Below are positions 46,840 through 58,235 of a stretch of DNA of 64,000 nucleotides, piece after piece. The notes beneath the pieces were generated by a model. The model was not told where the DNA came from, did no database searches, and was given only the letters and a program-made list of their open reading frames with translations. The DNA is from Phaseolus vulgaris (Eukaryota > Streptophyta > Magnoliopsida > Fabales > Fabaceae). Location of the stretch: assembly GCF_000499845.2 (NCBI RefSeq), contig NC_023751.2:28087975-28151974 (forward strand), given 5' to 3'. The position numbers and the translations under genes are program-made. Numbering within the stretch: the stretch's first letter is position 1; each line of letters starts with the position of its first letter.

Positions 46840-47340
46840 AGAGAGAACATCTTTCATACAAGATGCCAAGTTTTAGAATCTAATATTTCTCCATTTGAAG
46901 TTGCATATGGTTTTAATCTTCCTACTTCTTTAGATTTGTTACCTTTACCTAATCCACATGAATTTGTGCATAAAGAAGGAGTGACAAAAGTTGAATTTGT
47001 AAAAAAATTACATAAGAGGATTAGAAATCAAATATAGAAACAAACTGAGAAATACATTAGGCATAAAAATAAGGGGAAAAGAGAGATAGTTTTTAATGAG
47101 GAAGATTGGGTTTGGCTTCACCTTGGAAAATATATAGATTCCCGATTCAGAGGAAGTCTAAGATTAGTCTCCGAAGAGATGGTCATTTTCAAGTCCTCAA
47201 GAGAATTAATAATAATGCATATCATTTGGATGTGCCTGAAGAATATGGAGTACATGTTACTTTTAATGTTATAGATCTAACACCTTTTGCAGGTAACACA
47301 AATGATGAGGCAAAAACTTTTGATTTAAGGACAACCTAGA
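46840..47340 (+). pseudogene. gypsy integrase C-terminal relic
   Basis: Contains ISPFEVAYGFNLPTSLDLLP and FVKKLHKRIRNQI, a stop at 47035-47037, a WVWLHL block, then in another frame RRDGHFQVLKRINNNAYHLD and a VTFNVIDLTPF end. This is the chromatin-targeting tail region of gypsy integrases. Confidence 0.82.
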
Positions 47341-47830
47341 GTAGGATTTAAATTTCTTGCTTAAAAGTATAATAGAATTTTGGCTTGTATTTTGACCTCA
47401 AGTATATTAGGGTTAGGTTTAGGTTTCTAAAGGTTTAGGTTTCTAAAACCTAACTAAGGTTTAATTGGGCTTAATTATGACCCATAGTAAACCCTAGACT
47501 GGTCACATGAGACCTTACACACCTAGGTTAATCACATTGCCTTCACACTTGCCATGTGACTTGGTTTAGACGCCTAATTCAAATTTAAATCTCCCACAAT
47601 TTATTTTGTAATTTGGTCGGACCCTATACTTATAAATAGGGATGCTTGGCTCTTGAAAATGCAAATAAAAATATATAGAGTTCATCAACTCTACCATGGG
47701 TTCATCATTGACATCACCAAATAATCCCTTAGACCTTTCTTGAATTTCATTCAATAAGGTACAAAGAAATATGAAGGTGTTGTATGCCATTGCCTTCTAA
47801 GTGCATAATGATTAACTTCACCTTAAGCTC
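47341..47830 (+). repeat. Probable gypsy 3' LTR portion
   Basis: Follows the integrase tail. Contains CTTATAAATAGGGATGC (about 47630), a good TATA box. The partner LTR is absent, so borders are estimates. Confidence 0.5.
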
Positions 47831-49906
47831 GTTTGGCGTATTGTCAATGAAAAAATAAATTTCACAATTGATAAATCTACTAGTTAGCATTTTCCCCGTC
47901 GAATCTTAGAAGATCTATGCATGCCAATCGTGTGCACAAGCATAAGAAGACCCTGATCGAGGTCCACTCGACAATATGTTGTTTGATAAGTTGTGGGTAC
48001 CATCTCCTCGTGACTAAGTAATTAATTCTTGCATTGTGTATTTTATAGAAAGAGTCAATGTTTGTTGTAGGGAAGTTGGAAGTTTCGTAAATCAGTTATT
48101 CATCTTTTTGAGAGATTCGCTCTTCCATATTCTTAATGGCTTGAGCAGAGTGTGTTGAATTTTTCATTGAATCCACTGAAAAGGTCCAATTTGATATATT
48201 AATAAGAAAGAGTGTCTATTGTGAAAAAGAAGAATGACAACAAGAACAAACATCTAATATGAATTTCTTATCAGTATAATGATGATCATTTAATCGAGAG
48301 TAATCATTTGGTGATCACCAAAAAAGTCTAAGGTCTCTAGTTAGAGATTTTAAAAAATACATAAAAAAGGAAAAGAAAACCCTAAATAGAAGACAACCAT
48401 ATAAAATAACACAAGAAAAAAAAGAAAAAAATGGAATATATATTTTCTTCCCTTATTACATGTGTTTATTTATTTATATAGTGTTTTATTCCAACATAAC
48501 CGCAAATCAAATCCCACAAGATTGGAATATAAGAATATTCAATTAAAAAAATAGCCAGAAATAGTGCATCTTGTTGTGCAAGTGAGTGTCATGACCCTAT
48601 TAAACAGGTATCAACATTAAGTGTATGACCCTACAAAACGAAGCAGGCTGGTCCCGTTGACTCACGTAAAGACAGAACCTGAAATTTCAACAATGTCACC
48701 ACTGCTGTACTGTGACGTGGCAGAGGAAAATAAAAGGGGTTTGTGTCTGTAGAGGGACGCAATATTTCAATAAATGCAATCGAGATGACGTGGAAAGAGA
48801 GAGGCTTAGGTTTATGTTGATCAATATTTAGATCAAAAACGAAAACTACTAAACACCTTTTTTTCTAATTTCACCTATAAATTTTTGAAATAAGTACTGT
48901 GTAAAATATTTACACAAATAATATATATATTATTTTAAACATTTAAAATTCTATTTTTGAGAAATGAAATTTTAAATGTGATTGACTAAAATTCAGAACT
49001 CAATTTTTTGGAATCTGAATTTTACACTGAGTTTTATTTTTTTATTTTTTATTTATTTAAAAATAAAGGAATGGATTTTGTAAATTTTATTTTTTAAAAT
49101 ATAATTGGTTTGAAAAGTAATTTATTTAGAAACATAATTATATAAAATATAATAATTTAGAAAAGTAATTATTTGAAGAAATAATTGTTTTAAAATATAT
49201 ATATTAATTATTAACAACTTATAAAAATATATAACTTAGAAAAATTTGTTGGCAAAAAGAGAAAAAAAGAATTGTAAAAAAAATAATGAGAAGCGACTTA
49301 TATAATTTAAATTATTAATTTGTGAATAATAAGTATAATAATTAAAATATTGATAAATTAAATAAAAAATTCTTTAATTGGTTTAGTAAATTTTCTTTAA
49401 CACAAGATTTATTTGATACGTTTGTACTAAAGTATATTAATATATTTATGTAATAATATTTAAAAAATAAATCAAAATAAATTTACTAAAAATAATATTT
49501 GAATATTTAGTTAAGAGTAATTAAAATTTTATTTAATATTAAAAAATAAATATACCAAATTAATTAACATGAATATAATTAAAACGAAACAAATAAATAT
49601 TTAAATTTTTTTAATAAAATCCATGTAAGGTCATATAAAAAATACGAGATTAGACCAAACTTGTGTGAAAACAAAAAATAAAGAAACTAGTAAATAAGCA
49701 ACTACATTGGAAGTTTAAACTATAAAAATAAAAAATAAAAAAAGACAAGAAGGAAAACAAATGAACTTTCTCTAATTTCTCTAATGTGTAGTTCCCAAAA
49801 GGTAACAAACAGAAATGATAGAATCCCAAAAAGATAATCAGATGGACCATCGTTTACATTCAGTAGCAATGATAAAACTCTATGATATTGTTGCACCTTA
49901 TTACCA
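47831..49906. other. AT-rich spacer with one ACGT-motif patch
   Basis: No gene. At 48713-48720 and 48786-48793 stand two TGACGTGG motifs (bZIP-type ACGT cores), with AAATAAAAGGGG between them. This resembles a promoter fragment but leads to no visible gene. Confidence 0.45.
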
Positions 49907-51260
49907 CTACTTTTTCTTGGGTTGATCTATTTTGGAGGTCATCTTATTGACTTTCACTTCAACTTTAAGAGGACATCTCGAACTCTTGAAGGTTTGAACT
50001 AATTCATCATCTTCACTTAATGGTTCTTTCTTTTCTATTTTTTCAGCCCAAAACTTAGAGATCAAATTAACTTCTTCTAAGAAAATATCAGTCCAGATAG
50101 ATTCATATGTATCTGCTGGAAAGATGGCCAAACATGACTTTTGAGCCTCTTGTTTATAACCTGAAAGTTATTCAAAACAATTTTGTAAGATTAAATCTTA
50201 ATAAACATATTTAGAAGTAAACCATTTGGCAACAACTAATTTAGGACTTGTTGTATTAGTTGCATATTTGAGATGATAGAATCCTTTTAAAAGACCGCAT
50301 TTTCAAGAGGCAAATGAGTTATTTTTTTTTAGCAAATTATCCAATTCATGGATATCTTCCAAAGAGGAAACATAAGCAAAAATACCATCATGAGATCCTA
50401 AACTAACTCTTATATCTTCAGTCGATTTCTTAAACTTTTGACCAACAAGTGTTCCACTCTCCACCTGGCCAACACCAACTTCAACAAGGGTTTCTAGATC
50501 AACAGTAGCTCCTTCAACTTTCACCACCCCTACATTATGAACGGGTACGTCATACATATGTACCTCTATTGCAAAATTTTGTTTCTCTATGACACCAACC
50601 ACTTTCTTGTGAGGGGCATCATTAGTCTTTGGTCTAGATAGTCATATATTTATATTGCAAAATAGAAGATTTGGACAAAATAGAATACAATTTGACTATG
50701 TTATTGAGGTTAGATGTCATTTGTATTTAGAAATATCATGCCCTATCATTTTGCATGAAGAGCAAAATGGAGACAACTTCTCAAATTCAATATTTTTAAA
50801 TTTCCACCATTTGATTAGACAAATCAGATAACATATCAATATCAGTCAACACTCTGGCAAAAAAACCTTTAGATTTATTCATGGTGCAGTTTTCAAAGCT
50901 ATTTAGAAAATTGCTTTTGGTTGTCAATATTTCATAGGAAGATCGTGGATCCTAACTCAACATTGAGTTTTTGTGAGATTCATGGAAGATGACACAAAGT
51001 CCTTAGTCAAAGCAAAGACTCTCAAGATACCCATATAGGGATTCCAAGGTCCCACTGTTAGGACTCTTCTCATGTCTTCAAGGGAAGAAAAAACAAATTC
51101 ATAAAAAAATTTCCCCAAAGAAAAAACTTTCCAAGATCCCAAAGATTACTAGGAAAGGTCCATCTTTTTGCATACATCCATATAAGTAAAAGGTTTGTCA
51201 CCTTTTTCATGAAGGTGATTTTTTTAATCTTCAAGACATACAAGATACACATCTTCATCA
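49907..51260 (-). pseudogene. LINE-type ORF1 relic: DUF4283 plus zinc knuckle
   Basis: On the minus strand the DUF4283-like block is at 51142-50957 (SLGKFFYEFVFSSLEDMRRV; GILRVFALTKDF). A knuckle remnant at about 50775-50730 (PFCSSCKMIGHDISKY) follows. Then come acidic and mixed segments at 50602-50303 and 50131-49907. Stops and shifts divide them. DUF4283 followed by a CCHC-like knuckle is the layout of ORF1 in plant L1-type elements and their derived host genes. No ORF2 (endonuclease/RT) was found nearby. Confidence 0.75.
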
Positions 51261-53057
51261 GTTCGAAAAGATATTAAATCTCACTTGATGTAAGGAGAGG
51301 GCAGTTGTTAAAAAGGAATATCACATGCATTATTCAAAGCTTGTGCAAAAATATATTTTTTTTTATGCTTGAGTCAGATAAGATAACTTGACTTGTGAAG
51401 AACAACATTGATCCTTGACACCCCCAAAAAATATGAAAACCGGAAGAATTCATCATCAGCATCTCACAACACTAGGAAGAAAAACAATTTTAACCGCTTA
51501 GAAGAGGAGTACTACCATAGAAGAATAAAAGCATAACCACTAGCCATTGAATATCCACAAAATCATAATCATTGTATCTTTTCAGTTTTAACTACACTAC
51601 AAATAATCATTTAGTTAGACATTAATATAGTGATGTTGTGACTGTCTTAATTTTTAAAAAAAATTATTAAGTGATTAATAATAATTTATTTATAATATAT
51701 CTAAATGATATTATGAACATATATGATATCGATAGTTACCACACACTACATACGTGATGAATTAAATGTCTTCATTGTGGTCACTTGTTAAAAAACCTCC
51801 AAAATAAGTGACAAATCCTTGATGATACAACTTTTGTTGCTACATTTGTGAATTGTCCATAATCCTCCAAAATTAATGCCAACCGTTTCGATATTTCTTC
51901 CACTTGTAGGGCACTAAATCAATAGGCTGCGACGTGAATTGGATCCATCGCCATCAATATGATTATTGCCTCAAAAGTTCTGATTTGCCCGGATAAGCCA
52001 ACCCAAATATGTCCCATTTCTTTTCTATGCCTCATTTCATTTCATCCAATGGATTTGGATTTTAATGCATCCTCAGAGAGAATTCTTTAAACAATTATTA
52101 CCCTATGTATTATTAATCAAATTTAAAATAGTTTTCTTAGTAAATTATGATATTTTAATATTTCAAAGAACCAACTACTTAACATAATTTACAATAGTAT
52201 TAATCTTAAATTAAATTCATAAATCAATCATAATATTAAAATTAATACGAAGTTATTTTTAATATTTCTATTTATTAAAACTTACCTGTGTAGTGGTCCA
52301 ATATAAATTTATAAACAGATTGTCTTCAAATTAATAAACACTTCTTAATTATTTTCAACTATCAAAATTGATTTAAGCATCAAATCAGATATTTGTAGAA
52401 TAAAACGCAAAATCATCTGAAAAGATGCATTTTGAATGTAAAATGCAAATAAGCTTAACAATGTTCACAAGTGCTTACTTTCTCAGAACGGAAATGATTC
52501 CAATGAGCTAAGATTGAGATGTGCCTCCCTACTTTTGTCTTTTTTTTTCAACTTTTAGCAAACAAGGAAGATATACTCTCCATTGATCATGAAGTTTTTT
52601 TATGTCCAATTTGTGACTGTTCATTCTCTCATTTTCGCATTTATTTCTTTATTTTTCTTACAATATTTATATAAATTAAGCATCTCGAAAGTAATAACTA
52701 ATATAATAAGAATCTTAAATATACACATCATCAATATCTTTTTCAATATAGTTTATTTTATATCCAAAGTATATAACATTATTAAAATTTGAATTCTGAA
52801 CCAGTTCACTAAGGACATAAAACGGTACGACGATAAATATGAATGGTATTTATTCATTATATTCATAGTGAGATGTGAGCTAGTAAAGAAATAACATTAA
52901 CCAACCAAATCAGAAGAAATTTTCTTATTTGGTCAACATTGCTTCTTCTTTTTTTCCAGTTTTTCTTTACTCATGACCCTCCTATGTTTTTCTCTCCTTT
53001 ATTTGGGCTTTATAGCCCATATGTTCCAAACAAGGCCCCTTACCAAAAACTGTCCAA
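51261..53057. other. AT-rich spacer
   Basis: No gene or repeat family recognised. The 69-codon ORF at 52583-52792 is Ile/Phe-rich from base composition. Confidence 0.55.
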
Positions 53058-53066
53058 ATTAGACAA

Positions 53067-53633
53067 GGCTTCTTCTTCCTGCACCCCTACATTTTTCTTC
53101 CTGCACCCCCACAATTTTTTAAATCCCGAAATTGGCCTTAATATTTTATTTGAAAAAGGACACCGTGGTTACCGGAAATATAAATCTGAGAGTGTGCTAC
53201 GGATTCAGCAATCCGGAACTGAATATTTTTTTTTTCTGGTTGAGGGGGTGTTCCGGAAGCAATTTTTGCATAAATTATTGATTTCTGGATTGTTGAATCC
53301 GGAAATCTAATTCTATTACGGATTCATGGATCCAGAATGCTTTTTTTTTAAATTACGGATTTTTGAATCTGGAATGCATATTTCTATTACGGATTGGTGG
53401 ATCCAGAATGTTTTTTTTAATGATGCATATTTTGAATTACGGATTGGTGGATCCAAAATTTTACCGGAAGTGCCAATCCGAATTTTTTCCAGATTCCATA
53501 ATCCATAATGCAAAAAATAAACACAGTTAAAGTGCATTTTAGGGTTTTTAAAGAATAATAAGGACATTTTGGTCTTTACATAATATTGTGGCGGTGCAGG
53601 AAGAAAAATGTAGGGGTGCAGGAAGAAACTGCC
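53067..53633. mobile_element. Mutator-like MITE, 567 bp, 9-bp target duplication
   Basis: ATTAGACAA occurs at 53058-53066 and 53634-53642. Inside are inverted ends of about 45 bp: TTCTTCCTGCACCCCTACAT on the left and its complement ATGTAGGGGTGCAGGAAGAA on the right. The TIR itself contains TTCTTCCTGCACC twice. The core carries repeated ATTACGGATT...GGATCC units. A 9-bp duplication is the mark of Mutator-like transposition. There is no coding capacity, so movement needs a MULE transposase from elsewhere. Confidence 0.92.
53290..53470 (+). repeat. Short tandem units inside the MITE
   Basis: Four degenerate units of about 50 bp, each with TTACGGATT followed by TGGATCC or TGAATC and AGAATG. ORFs across them are by-products. 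Confidence 0.75.
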
Positions 53634-53642
53634 ATTAGACAA

Positions 53643-55894
53643 TTTCTTCATGCATCTCATTTTTTTTAAGCAATTGTTTCTTGCTGTTTTCAACCTGCAC
53701 CCAATTAATTTTTGAAAATTCTAAAAATGTTCTTCATCCTGGGATTGGAAATTCATAATTAAAAAAATACATTAGAAAAACGAAATCTAGAATAAATTTT
53801 TGTGTTTTAAAAATGAAATTCTAGAATTGAATTGGAAAACCCAAATGTCTTTCTGAAAAAATAATTTCAGAATACAAAAAATATATTTTAAAAAAGTTTC
53901 TGAAAACAAAATCTAGAAACATATTTTGAAAAAATGACTACATAATCCACTCTTATTTAAAAATATAGAGGATATTTTGATCCTTTGTTGTTACTCATAT
54001 GGTAAAGGCTTTTCTGGATGGAGAAATCAATTGCTTTCTTTTATTAATGAAGTTAGGAAACTTACCATGAATTTTAAAATCTTAAATAAATCCTAAACCT
54101 TAAATTCTAAATTCTAAATTCTAAACTTTAAATCCTAAACTCTAAATCACTATCAATATTTCTATTAATTCAATGTTAAATATGGTTAAAATTTATCTTA
54201 TACTTATTTTATTTTTATTTCATAATAATATTATTGTTATAAAAAAGGAAAAACTACAAAAAAAAAAAAGTTACATTAGTTAAGTTAATAATGACTCATG
54301 TAATTATAAAACCATTCCAATGAAATTATGTTTAATTTGATAGTTTTATGACCTAAAATTATGTTGTAATTATTGGCAATTATTTTTATGATTTTAAAAT
54401 AAATTTCTCTTTTCTCACTTTATCAAGAGTAATTTGACATTAAAAATTATTTAAAGGGGAAGTTATTAGAAAGAAGTGGACTCACAAATTCTCCCTGTTA
54501 TCATACTATTGGACTAGTTTTTTTTTTTTCTTTAAATAAGTGCTTATTCAATAAAATAAATAAGATACTGTTTTTTATATATCTTTGTCTGTTCAGCTTA
54601 TTTTAAAATATAAACAATTTTTCTGTTTATTTTATGAAACAAATCAAAGAATAAATCATTATTTAAAAAATATTTGTGTTGAGTTTAATAAATTACTCAT
54701 TATCTTATAACTCTTATTTCTAATAAAAACATAGAAAATATATCAAAAATTGATTAAGGGTTTCTACGTCACTGTAAAGAAAATGAAGTAAAAGAGAAAA
54801 AATTTCCAAAAATACCAATTCAATTTTTTTGAAGTAATTCATGGTAAGTTTCCTAACTTCATTGTAAAATTTACATAAAATAATAAAAGTATGAAATACA
54901 TTATTCAAGATCTTGAATATAAATCTTAAGAAATCATACATGACAACAACAAAATCATGCAAATGTCATTTTTGCCCCGAAAAGCATATTTTGTCAATTA
55001 TGTATCCAAATAGCAAAATTCAGTTATCAGATAGTCGAATTCTGAATGTGAACTGATGACAAATCATTGGAAAATCAGCCCAAGTTTCTAAGAAATTGAA
55101 TTCCGAACTAAATTTTATTTTTTCTTCTTTTATTTAAAAATAAAGGAAGAAATAAAAAAAAAAGTTAAAAGTAAAAAATATTACTTTAAAAAATTAATAT
55201 TTGGTATAAAAGTGTAGAAATATGTATATATTTTAAATAATTAAAATTTAGAAAGATAATTATATTGAGGAATAATATTTTAGGAAAATAAATATATTAA
55301 AGAATAGTAATTTAGAAAAGTAAATATAGTAGTAAGAAATAATTATTTAGAAACTATTATAATATAAAAAAATAGAAAAGTGATTATTTTAAAAACTAAT
55401 TAACTTGAATAATAAAAATTTAAAGAAATAAATTCTTATAGAATTGAATATTTAGTGAAGTAATTATTTAGTTTTGTATTGAATAAAAAAACTGTAATAT
55501 TAGTAGCTGTTTATTTTAAATTGAATATAAATTAAGAAAATGTAAAAATGTAAAAGAATTGTAAATGATTTTTTAAAACCTTACTTATGAATGAAAAAAT
55601 TAACTGAGTAAGTAAGTATTTTTTATATTGTGTAATTATTTTTGTAAGATGTGAAAGTGCGAATAAAAAAAGTTGTGTAATAGACACTACAAGATTGTAA
55701 TATATATTTTTATAAAAATTGTAAATGTAAAACATTTAAGAACGAAATTATGATGATTTCGTGTTTAATTATAATTAATTATATGTATAAGGATTTAAAT
55801 AGAATTAACTAAAGCAACAAATGAAAAAGTAAATAGATAAAATTGGAATTTAATTAAAAGGATGTGTATAAGTAAATGATTGATGTTAAAAAAA
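53643..55894. other. AT-rich spacer
   Basis: No gene. 53740-53960 has diffuse GAAATCTAGAA-type repeats. 54084-54148 is a heptamer run (TAAATTC/TAAACCT-like). Confidence 0.55.
54084..54148 (+). repeat. Degenerate heptamer tandem run
   Basis: About nine units of TAAATTC or CTAAACC type. It resembles the plant telomere repeat loosely but is too diverged to call telomeric. Confidence 0.75.
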
Positions 55895-56025
55895 ATGAGT
55901 GACTTAGTTAAACTAAGAGGGGAGGTGTATTGTTCTGAAATATTTTCACAAATTTCTTTAAAAAAAAAATAATTTGAAAACTAAATGCAATTGATTTGGA
56001 ATCAAGATTGATACAAAGATTGGAA

Positions 56026-56095
56026 TGCAACATAATAAAAGAAGGTAAAAGAAAAAAAATTGCAACATAATAAAAGAAGGTAAAAGAAAAAAAAT
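56026..56095 (+). repeat. 35-bp tandem duplication
   Basis: Two identical copies starting TGCAACATAATAAAAGAAGG at 56026 and 56061. Confidence 0.92.
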
Positions 56096-56175
56096 TTCAC
56101 AATAAGTTTATACTAATTCATTCAATGATCTTACATCAAGTTTGAGTTATTGAACCTTCGAATAAATGGTTCTAC

Positions 56176-56543
56176 CACTACAAGAAAATCATGAAATAGA
56201 AACCAATTTTAGAGACAAAAAATAATTAGTTGTTATAGTGACTAAATTAGAGACCATTTTAGAAACTAAAAAAACTTTTGATTTCTAAATTAGTTTCTAA
56301 TATTGTTAAATGGTTTTTAAATTGGTATCTAATCAGCTACCAAGGTTTTTGCTACCAAATTTAGAATCTAAATAATTGGTAGTTAAAACCTTGATAGCTA
56401 ATTAAATACTAATTTAGAAACTATTTAACAATATTAAAAACTAATCTAAAAACCAAAAAAAAATTCAGTCTCGAAAATGGTTTCTAAAACTAATTATTTT
56501 TTGTCTCTAAAATTGGTTTCTATTTCATAATTTTCTTGTAGTG
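56176..56543. mobile_element. CACTA-like hairpin MITE, 368 bp
   Basis: Starts CACTACAAGAAAAT and ends ATTTTCTTGTAGTG, with TAC on both sides (56173-56175, 56544-56546), a 3-bp duplication as for CACTA/EnSpm elements. The arms are complementary over most of their length, for example AGAAACCAATTTTAGAGAC against GTCTCTAAAATTGGTTTCT. A transcript would fold into one long hairpin. No ORF. Confidence 0.93.
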
Positions 56544-57419
56544 TACTAACTTATTGAGTAACATTTCCTTATGTTTGACATAAAACTTGTATGATCAGAA
56601 CATATGTTTAAAGGATCCAACGATACACGCCAATAATATTATACCTTTTGAATATTTGTGTGTGTGTGTGTTTACTATTTAAATGCCAGAAAGATCCATT
56701 ACCTTCATCTACCAAAGAGATCGGTTAAAGATGCAAGTTAAAGTCAACATCAAATTATCTTTTGGGAAAAGAGTAAAAGCTACCTTCATCACCAACCACC
56801 TAACACAAAGAACATCTAAACTCCGATCTAGTTATCTGCCTTATATGGTATGCATTTTATCATAAATTGGTGCAAAAGGCTATGCTACCTAGGTAGATAA
56901 GCATTGTCAATTACCAAAGACGTTGTGTAAAGAAAGAATGCATTAAATTCAACAAATATATTCAAGCTTGAAAATAAAGAGAAGTCCTCGAAAGAATTGA
57001 AGTTGCTCATGGGATATAACTAAACTCTTATATCAAGCTTACCATTAAGAAGAAGAACAAGAGAGAATAGGTTGAATTGTGCCAAAACGTTGTTCAAATA
57101 TGAACCAATCCTCAAAAGCATAATAAAACGATCCTAGAGCTTAGCGAAAGAACACTGCCAAAATAAATGGATCCTAAAGAAAATTATGGAAAACACTGAG
57201 AGTGTTTATCCAACTACCTAGGAGAATGAACATAACTTTGTACACGCCAAAAGACACAACCCCTTCCTAAAGTGAAAAAAATATTGAACTATGAGAGAAA
57301 CACAATCCTCCCTAGTGATCAAACCCAATGATCAGTTCATCATTGAAGCATTCAACCTTAAAACTTAGTCAAAAGTGATTTTTTGGTAAACAATACTGAA
57401 GGGAATAGTTAGAAGTGGC

Positions 57420-58060
57420 TAGGTGGTCAAAAAATACTTAGTTAAGTCATAAGTGGCATAGGAAAGAGTACTCATTGAGCCATGTCTGATTTGGGAATTA
57501 ATATTCGTTGAGCTATGAGTGACTTGGGAAAGAATACTCGTTAAGCCAAAAGTGACTTGGGAAAGTGTAACATCATGGGCCGAGCCCGACTGTGCAGGTG
57601 AGCAGATAGCCTTCCGATACTGATACTTAAGGACATTAATGTTGTATCAGTGTAAATCAAGGGATTCCGAATAATCAACCTTAAATTGGAGGAGATAACA
57701 TTTATTACTGAATTAAACCAATAATAAGACCAGGTACAAGGAGAAAAAGGAGGCATTACCCTATATAAGGGAAAGAAAATAACTCACAACAGACAACAAT
57801 ACAAGCAGTGCTCTTACTGACTAAAGCGTCGAAGTATCTTTTGTAGGTGACCATCTTGGAGTTTAATCGACCTCAACTACAGGCACTGATTGGGAGACAT
57901 CCCTCTTGGCTAGAATAGAAAGAATACTCATTAAGACAAGAGTGGCTTGGGAAATAATACTCATTAAACTAGGAGTGGCCTGGGAAATAATATTTGTTAA
58001 GCAAGAATGTCTTGGATAATAATACTCTAGGGGTTAGCCAAGAGTGGCTACGAGTCCAAA
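57420..58060 (-). repeat. Inverted copy of the GAGTATTCTT minisatellite
   Basis: Units of the form GAATACTCGTTAAGCCA plus AAAGTGACTTGGGAAA, the reverse complement of the unit at 37797-38262. It is interrupted by the solo LTR at 57566-57917. Confidence 0.85.
57566..57917 (+). mobile_element. Solo Ty3/gypsy-type LTR with GAAAG target duplication
   Basis: 352 bp starting TGTAACATCATGGGCC and ending CTAGAATA. GAAAG at 57561-57565 and 57918-57922 flanks it. CTATATAAGGG at about 57762 is the TATA box and CTGACTAAAGCGTCGAAGTA (57816 on) is a block common in legume gypsy LTRs. The neighbouring intact minisatellite units show the empty site (GGGAAAGAATACTC). Confidence 0.88.
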
Positions 58061-58235
58061 GAATAATATAATGTACCTCACAACATTAGTAGGCTTAGTT
58101 GAACTTGCCTTACTTTGTCAAGAACTTGATGTAGTCTGTTTCAACCAACGACCTTGAATGATTTTCCTAGACGGCCTGTTAAGCCCTTAGATGGTCTATG
58201 ACCAACTAGACGGTATGATGATTAGACAATCATTT

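Larger units (their letters stand above)
45189..47830 (+). mobile_element. Internally deleted Ty3/gypsy element
   Basis: A leader (45189-45661), gag (45662 to about 46790), then directly the C-terminal end of integrase (about 46840-47340) and an LTR-like tail (47341 to about 47830). Protease, RT, RNase H and the integrase core are missing, so an internal deletion joined gag to integrase. The integrase end is recognisable by the SPFEVAYGFNLPTSLDLLPL block and a GDGPFQV-like region. No 5' LTR was found; the left end abuts the solo LTR. Confidence 0.78.
55895..58235 (-). repeat. Inverted LTR remnant with nested insertions
   Basis: The left edge has, on the minus strand, CACCTCCCCTCTTAG, like the end of the Sirevirus LTRs. 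TTTATACTAATTCATTC at about 56110 and the minisatellite at 57420-58060 match other LTR-derived loci here. A CACTA-like MITE (56176-56543) and a solo gypsy LTR (57566-57917) have inserted into it. Borders are approximate. Confidence 0.45.

Noticed and set aside
47395..47460. Telomere-like TTAGGTTTAGG text
   Set aside because: Only a few diverged units inside a gypsy LTR-like region; no run of TTTAGGG.
53316..53693. Overlapping ORFs on both strands rich in WIQ/GSMNP repeats
   Set aside because: They cover the MITE core repeats and its inverted ends; not genes.
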